Assembly: GCA_007135955.1 (NCBI GenBank)
Contig: SLHW01000035.1
Span: 1-16,864 of the forward strand
DNA length: 16,864 bases
Origin: Candidatus Saccharimonadota bacterium
GTDB taxonomy: Bacteria; Patescibacteriota; Saccharimonadia; Saccharimonadales; SLHW01
Direction: 5' to 3'
Numbering within the stretch: position 1 is the first letter of the stretch; the number at the start of each line of letters is the position of its first letter. The notes below the pieces were generated by a model. That model did not search any database and was not told where the DNA came from. It worked only from the letters and a program-made list of their open reading frames with translations. This document shows positions 12,580 through 16,864 of this stretch, piece by piece. The position numbers were made by a program, and so were the translations under genes.

Positions 12580-12607
12580 ATTGTAAGTAGTTGAACATAC
12601 TTACAAT
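12580..12607 (-). promoter_or_regulatory. Promoter and inverted repeat of the split tRNA
   Basis: Upstream of the tRNA 5' end (12569) the reverse strand has TACAAT (12585-12580) as -10 and TTGTAA (12606-12601) as -35-like hexamer at 15 bp. Both are the arms of a perfect 10-bp inverted repeat ATTGTAAGTA/TACTTACAAT (12580-12589, 12598-12607; 8-nt loop). If active, it would now transcribe the tRNA stub and run antisense into the integrase gene. Confidence 0.5.
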
Positions 12608-12652
12608 CTAAATAACAGGGGAGATTGTAGCACGTATATTCATTCTTTTCTA

Positions 12653-12680
12653 GTGAATATATTCAAATAGTTGCTAAGAT
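12653..12680 (+). promoter_or_regulatory. tilS promoter region with perfect palindrome
   Basis: TGAATATATTCA (12653-12664) is a perfect 12-bp palindrome lying in the -35 region of a -10-like TAAGAT (12675-12680). The start of transcription would be about 12687, a few bases before ATG 12691. The palindrome could be an operator. Confidence 0.4.
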
Positions 12681-12690
12681 AGTGAGAGAC

Positions 12691-13587
12691 ATGAAGCTAG
12701 CTATTCCTCCCAGTAAATATGTTGTTGCAGTAAGTGGTGGAGTTGATTCGGTCGTATTGCTAGACATCTTAAACAATCAACTGAAATCACAAAATGAAAT
12801 TCAGCCTACTCGTCTGATTGTGGCTCATCTTGATCATGGGATTCGCCCTGACTCTAAGCAAGATAGGATATTTGTCGCTAAACTAGCAAAAGAATATGGT
12901 TATCCGTTCGTGTATCACACGGTTAGCTTGGGAGCGCATGCGAGTGAAGACACTGCTCGAATAGCTCGCTATAACTTCTTGCGCAAAGTAAAAGAATCCT
13001 CTGAGGCCGCCGCAATAATTACTGGTCATCATACTGACGATGTGATTGAGACAGCTGTTTTTAACATACTGCGAGGAACTGGTAGAAACGGTGTGATACT
13101 AAATGAATATTCAGATGATATTTGGCGACCGTTAATTTCATATACAAAAGACGATATAAGACAGTATGCTAAAGACAAAAAGCTGACATGGCGAGAAGAT
13201 AGTACGAATCAAAGTACTAGGTATGCTCGTAACTACATCCGCAACAACTTGCTAAAGAAGTGCACCGATAACGAAAGGGCTGCTCTATATCAACAAATAC
13301 AATTGATTCGTCAACTAAACATCGATATCGATGCACTTCTGGTAAACGTATTACACCTACAGCCAAAACCCTATGTAGTAGACCGCCGCTTTTTTGCCGG
13401 CTTGCCACATATTGTTGCCAAAGAGTTCTTGGTATATTGGTTGCGTCAAAACAGTATTTATGGATTTGACTCGAAAGGCATTGAACGTCTAACGGTCGCA
13501 ATTAAGACCAGTCTACCTGGTCGTAAACTTGATGTAGTCGATGGACACTCAATTTTACTATCGGTAAAAACAGCTTCACTACAGTAA
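12691..13587 (+). CDS. tilS: tRNA(Ile)-lysidine synthase, short form
   Basis: This 298-aa protein starts at ATG 12691 (a GTG at 12682 is an alternative). The PP-loop SGGVDS (15-20) is followed by VAHLDHGIRPDS, ASEDTARIARYNFLRK, IITGHHTDDVIETAVFNILRGTGRNG, RPLISYTKDDIRQYA and WREDSTN, all signatures of TilS. It uses ATP and lysine to convert C34 of tRNA-Ile2(CAU) into lysidine, changing decoding from AUG to AUA; this is essential in most bacteria. The protein ends soon after the catalytic and first linker domains and lacks the long C-terminal region of E. coli TilS, as in short TilS forms. It is followed after 52 nt by ftsH, a conserved pairing in many bacteria. It lies about 120 bp from a CAU tRNA gene split by the element. 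Confidence 0.95.
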   Translation: MKLAIPPSKYVVAVSGGVDSVVLLDILNNQLKSQNEIQPTRLIVAHLDHGIRPDSKQDRIFVAKLAKEYGYPFVYHTVSLGAHASEDTARIARYNFLRKVKESSEAAAIITGHHTDDVIETAVFNILRGTGRNGVILNEYSDDIWRPLISYTKDDIRQYAKDKKLTWREDSTNQSTRYARNYIRNNLLKKCTDNERAALYQQIQLIRQLNIDIDALLVNVLHLQPKPYVVDRRFFAGLPHIVAKEFLVYWLRQNSIYGFDSKGIERLTVAIKTSLPGRKLDVVDGHSILLSVKTASLQ

Positions 13588-13623
13588 AAAACTAAAAAAC
13601 TAAAAATCTAAAGGTAATTCAGG

Positions 13624-13629
13624 TATAAT
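13624..13629 (+). promoter_or_regulatory. -10 box of ftsH (leaderless or near-leaderless)
   Basis: A perfect TATAAT ends 10 nt before the ATG at 13640, and no ribosome binding site is present. Transcription would begin about 13636, so the message has at most a few leader bases. No clear -35 is seen. Confidence 0.6.
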
Positions 13630-13639
13630 ATTCTCGTCT

Positions 13640-15517
13640 ATGGATAAGAACAGTTTTGGAAAGCGACCAGACCGCTCACCTGGCGGTAAAAGTAAACGGT
13701 TTAAGAATGCCGGCTTTTTTGCTTTTTTAGCGCTCATCGGCCTACTTATATTCGCAGCCGTTAACCAGTCACCAGACTTAGAAGAAGTTCCGTTGTCCGA
13801 AGTAGTGCAGCGCGCTAACGATGGTGAGTTTTCGCGAATAGAGATTAGGGGCAATGAACTTATTATTACCGAACAAGATGAAGAGGATCCAACCCTTACT
13901 TCATTTAAGGAAGATAGCGCTTCAATCTTTGAGCAAGGTCTCGAAAGGGGTGTTGATGGTTTAGTGGTTGACCCACAGCCAGAAGGAACAACCGGTCAAG
14001 TTCTAGCAAATATCGGGATATCACTGCTGCCGATATTAATAATTGTCGGAATCCTGATATTTATGCTGCGGAGTGCGCAGGGGCAAGGTAATCAAGCACT
14101 TAGTTTTGGCAAAAGTAAAGCTCGATTATACGGAAACGATAAAGAAAAAGTTATGTTTAAGGATATTGCTGGCTCTGCAGAAGCGAAGCAAGATCTTGAA
14201 GAAGTTGTCGAGTTCTTGAAATTCCCTAAGAAATTCGAGTCACTTGGCGCAAAAATCCCGAAGGGTGTTTTGCTCGTCGGATCGCCGGGAACTGGTAAGA
14301 CAATGTTGGCTCGTGCGGTAGCAGGTGAGGCTAAAGTACCATTCTTTAGCATCTCAGGATCGGAATTTGTTGAAATGTTCGTTGGTGTTGGCGCTAGCCG
14401 TGTACGTGATTTGTTTGCTAAAGCAAAAAAGAATTCACCTTGTATTATCTTTATCGATGAGATTGATGCGGTAGGTCGACGACGCGGTAGTGGTATGGGT
14501 GGCGGCCATGATGAGCGCGAACAAACACTTAACCAGATACTTGTAGAGATGGATGGGTTTGAACAAGGTACAAATGTGATAGTGTTGGCTGCGACAAACC
14601 GAGCGGATGTACTTGATCCAGCCCTGCTTCGACCGGGTCGCTTCGACCGTCGAGTCAATATAACGCTACCTGATCGTCAGGATCGTGAAGCAATCTTAAA
14701 AATTCACTTCGAGAAAAAGCCGGTTTCTGACAACGTGGACCTCAGCGCGCTAGCAGCAAAAACTGCTGGGTCGTCCGGTGCTGATTTGCAAAACATTGCT
14801 AATGAGTCTTCAATTGTAGCAGCACGCAAAAATCACAAAAAGATTACCAATGGTGACGTTACTGAAGCATTTGAAAAAGTTGCAATCGGACCTGAGCGCC
14901 GCAATAAAATTATGAGCGAAAAAGAAAAAAAGATTACCGCCTATCATGAAGCTGGACATGCGATTGTTGGTCATGTCTTGCCTGATAGCGATATGGTACA
15001 CAAGGTTACTATCATACCTCGTGGTGGCACCGGTGGAGTTACCTGGTTTATCCCACCCGAGGATAAAAGTTACCACAGCATCATTGAGTACAAGGATGTG
15101 TTAGCACGCATGCTAGGTGGTCGCATAGCTGAAGAGGTCATACTGGGCAAGGACAGAGTTACTACCGGAGCTGGATCTGATTTACAGAAAGCAGCAGAGC
15201 TCGCTCGGGACATGATTATAAATCAAGGTATGGGTGAGAAACTGCGTGATCAAGTCTTTCATGTTGAAGAAGGCACGATGATAGACCGCATGGTTCACGA
15301 CAAGCAATATAGCGAAGACACTGCTAAAATTATCGACGATGAAGTTGAGGCGCTCGTCAAAGAAGCGGCTGATCGAGCACGAATAGTTATTCAGAAAAAT
15401 AAGCAAAAACTAGAAGAGCTCAAAGACGCACTTATTGAGAAGGAAACTATTGAGGCCGAAGAAGTTATAAAACTACTCGAAGGTTCGATATTACCCGAAG
15501 AAGCAAAATTATATTAG
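13640..15517 (+). CDS. ftsH: ATP-dependent zinc metalloprotease FtsH
   Basis: This 625-aa protein has TM1 at about 26-41, an extracytoplasmic domain (42-122), TM2 at about 125-144 and an AAA+ domain with Walker A GSPGTGKT (214-221), Walker B CIIFIDEID (268-276) and second region of homology ATNRADVLDPALLRPGRFDRR (in parts, 318-338). The M41 protease has HEAGH (436-440) and the third zinc ligand D514 in GAGSDLQKA; the pore motif FVG (247-249) is present. It forms a hexamer in the membrane that degrades misfolded membrane proteins and short-lived regulators. Walker A has Ser where GPPGTGKT is more usual, which is conservative. Length is normal for the family. It starts 52 nt after tilS but has its own TATAAT, so it can be transcribed alone. 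Confidence 0.98.
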   Translation: MDKNSFGKRPDRSPGGKSKRFKNAGFFAFLALIGLLIFAAVNQSPDLEEVPLSEVVQRANDGEFSRIEIRGNELIITEQDEEDPTLTSFKEDSASIFEQGLERGVDGLVVDPQPEGTTGQVLANIGISLLPILIIVGILIFMLRSAQGQGNQALSFGKSKARLYGNDKEKVMFKDIAGSAEAKQDLEEVVEFLKFPKKFESLGAKIPKGVLLVGSPGTGKTMLARAVAGEAKVPFFSISGSEFVEMFVGVGASRVRDLFAKAKKNSPCIIFIDEIDAVGRRRGSGMGGGHDEREQTLNQILVEMDGFEQGTNVIVLAATNRADVLDPALLRPGRFDRRVNITLPDRQDREAILKIHFEKKPVSDNVDLSALAAKTAGSSGADLQNIANESSIVAARKNHKKITNGDVTEAFEKVAIGPERRNKIMSEKEKKITAYHEAGHAIVGHVLPDSDMVHKVTIIPRGGTGGVTWFIPPEDKSYHSIIEYKDVLARMLGGRIAEEVILGKDRVTTGAGSDLQKAAELARDMIINQGMGEKLRDQVFHVEEGTMIDRMVHDKQYSEDTAKIIDDEVEALVKEAADRARIVIQKNKQKLEELKDALIEKETIEAEEVIKLLEGSILPEEAKLY

Positions 15518-15573
15518 CTACCCGATAAATAACAAGTAAATCATTTCAGGTGGATATCTCGAGACATCGCGCT

Positions 15574-15579
15574 TATAAT
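15574..15579 (+). promoter_or_regulatory. -10 box of murJ (leaderless start)
   Basis: A perfect TATAAT ends 8 nt before ATG 15588, predicting transcription start at or next to the start codon. No clear -35 and no ribosome binding site are seen (GGG at 15582-15584 is too close). Confidence 0.6.
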
Positions 15580-15587
15580 AAGGGCGA

Positions 15588-16864
15588 ATGAATAGTTTTT
15601 TTCGGCGTGCAAACAAGCGAATAAGCTTTGGTAGCGCCGCCACACTTCTCGTTGTAGTTGCGTTGGGCGGACAGTTACTTGGTTTTTTGCGTAATCGTTT
15701 GATTAGCGCCAACTTTACAGTAACTGATCCAGGTGCATCTGACGCTTTCTTTGCAGCATTCCAGATTCCTGACTTTTTCTTTTATACCATAGCGGCTGGT
15801 GCATTGGGTGTGGCATTCATACCAGTACTTGCTGATCGATTAGAACTTAATGATCGAAAAAGTGTCTGGGAGCTAAGCAGTAGCTTGCTGAATCTCTTAG
15901 CAATTGTGATGAGTGTTATTGGTTTATTGATATTCTTATTTGCTCGTCCACTTATGGGCTTATTGGCGCCAAACCTACCAGCAGAAAATTTTGAACAAGC
16001 AGTAACTATCATGCGTCTTATCTCGCTAAACCCGCTACTGTTTACTTTGTCTGGTATTTTAACCAGCGTACAACAGCTATTTGGCCGGTTTTTTTTCTAT
16101 GCGATTGCACCGTTAACCTATAACCTTTCGATTATATTTAGTATTTATATATTTCAAGACACACTTGGAATCATCGGGCTTGGAGTTGGCGCATTGGCGG
16201 GTGGTGTCATCCAGCTCGGTATTGCTTGTTTGGGTCTGTTTGGCTTAGGTTTTCGTTACCGCTTTACTATCCGTATTACAGCACCGTTTAAAAAGATTCT
16301 TAGTCAACTGCCGCCACGCTCGCTTGACCAGGGAGTGCATCAAGTAAACAGTATTGTTGAAGTTAACCGGGCACAAGCACTTGGTACGGGTCCAGTGAGC
16401 TACTACAACTTTGCGTTAACACTGATGAATGTTCCAGTAATGCTGCTTGGTAACTCAATTGCGACCGCTGCATTTCCACGATTAGCCGAGCGGGTTGCTC
16501 AAAATCGTCCTGACTTGTTTCGAAAAGACTTCATTCAAATTTTACGTATCATGATTTGGTTGACGCTTCCAGTCGTCGTCGTATCCTACTTTAGTCGTGG
16601 CTATCTTGCTCGTTTAATTTTTGGTGATGTTGCTCCAGAGGTGGCCTTAATCTTTGGATATCTAACGGTCGCCATATTCTTTCGAGTTGTCTATAGTCTT
16701 GTCTCGAGGTATTTCTATGCCCATAAAGACACCCGAACGCCGCTCTATGTGTCGGTTGTTTCTATCGCATTAAATATATTTCTCGCCTTCACATTGGCTC
16801 GTCCTGATATGTATGGTGTTTCAGGACTGGCCATGGCACAGTCGATTACTGCTGGATTTCAAGT
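15588..16864 (+). CDS. murJ: Lipid II flippase MurJ (MviN family), 3' truncated by window
   Basis: The frame is open from ATG 15588 to the window end (425 full codons, out of usually 500 or more), so the C-terminus lies outside. The N-terminal basic residues (RRANKRI) precede a first helix ATLLVVVALGGQLLGFLRNRLI; then come the family signature DAFFAAFQIPDFFF, GALGVAFIPVL, and GNSIATAAFPRLAE with VNRAQALGTGPVSYYNFALTLMNVP. Many hydrophobic helices follow in the pattern of the MOP superfamily. MurJ moves lipid II across the cytoplasmic membrane for peptidoglycan synthesis, so the organism builds a peptidoglycan wall. The arginines in the first helix region (R37 and R39 of LRNRLI, counted from this start) fit the family's substrate-binding charges. 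It follows ftsH by 70 nt and has its own -10 box. Confidence 0.95.
   Translation, partial: MNSFFRRANKRISFGSAATLLVVVALGGQLLGFLRNRLISANFTVTDPGASDAFFAAFQIPDFFFYTIAAGALGVAFIPVLADRLELNDRKSVWELSSSLLNLLAIVMSVIGLLIFLFARPLMGLLAPNLPAENFEQAVTIMRLISLNPLLFTLSGILTSVQQLFGRFFFYAIAPLTYNLSIIFSIYIFQDTLGIIGLGVGALAGGVIQLGIACLGLFGLGFRYRFTIRITAPFKKILSQLPPRSLDQGVHQVNSIVEVNRAQALGTGPVSYYNFALTLMNVPVMLLGNSIATAAFPRLAERVAQNRPDLFRKDFIQILRIMIWLTLPVVVVSYFSRGYLARLIFGDVAPEVALIFGYLTVAIFFRVVYSLVSRYFYAHKDTRTPLYVSVVSIALNIFLAFTLARPDMYGVSGLAMAQSITAGFQ

Noticed and set aside
13600..14658. Long reverse-strand frames opposite ftsH (for example 14092-14658)
   Set aside because: They lie wholly opposite a strongly conserved AAA+ protease gene and show composition expected of a shadow frame, with no motif or start signal.

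Overview
The window looks like chromosome of a small-genome bacterium, most likely of the Candidate Phyla Radiation and perhaps Saccharibacteria-like. This is an inference from the gene set (RRM RNA-binding protein, DUF4870-type membrane protein, short TilS, FtsH, MurJ), from moderate-to-low GC, and from -10 boxes lying almost on top of start codons. TGA is used as a normal stop, so this is not a UGA-recoding lineage. No taxonomic marker is present.

Layout. 1-2700 is ordinary chromosome: the C-terminus of an ABC-2 type permease, a reverse-strand pair of small membrane proteins, an 85-residue protein with a cysteine-rich tail, and an RRM protein with its own terminator. 2705-12569 is one elongator-type tRNA-Met(CAU) gene (reverse strand) split at its anticodon arm by a 9,788-bp integrated element. 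The 3' half of the tRNA is at 2705-2751 and the 5' half at 12522-12569. The 18-bp core ACCTCAGGCTTATGAGTC is repeated at both ends, and joining the halves gives a well-paired 77-nt tRNA. Each end also carries two GCCGTCAA repeats 13 bp apart, as expected for integrase arm sites. From 12570 onward the chromosome resumes with tilS, ftsH and murJ (cut by the window end).

The element holds: an intact second tRNA-Met(CAU) that could replace the broken one; a five-gene cargo operon (3162-8688); a ~570-nt structured RNA with its own promoter and terminator (about 8921-9491) that resembles the ROOL/GOLLD class in size, context and architecture; a divergent pair of regulator-like genes (9672-10653); and an integration module of two excisionase-like HTH proteins and a tyrosine recombinase (10943-12550).

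The cargo is the most unusual part. A PEP-synthase/rifampin-phosphotransferase-like enzyme appears in pieces: its ATP-grasp (PPDK_N) domain is a stand-alone protein, and its phosphohistidine swivel domain is fused to a MORC/HSP90-like GHKL ATPase. The PEP/pyruvate-binding domain is absent. Between them lie an unrecognised helical protein and a histidine-phosphatase-fold protein, and a second ATP-grasp enzyme follows. The genes overlap or nearly touch, so they probably act together. A phosphohistidine-based conflict (defence) system or small-molecule/peptide-modifying system is an inference.

A further unusual point is that the attachment core lies inside the 3' end of the integrase gene. Integration gives the integrase a host-tRNA-encoded ending (406 aa), while the predicted circular form reads on for 39 codons past residue 403 (442 aa).
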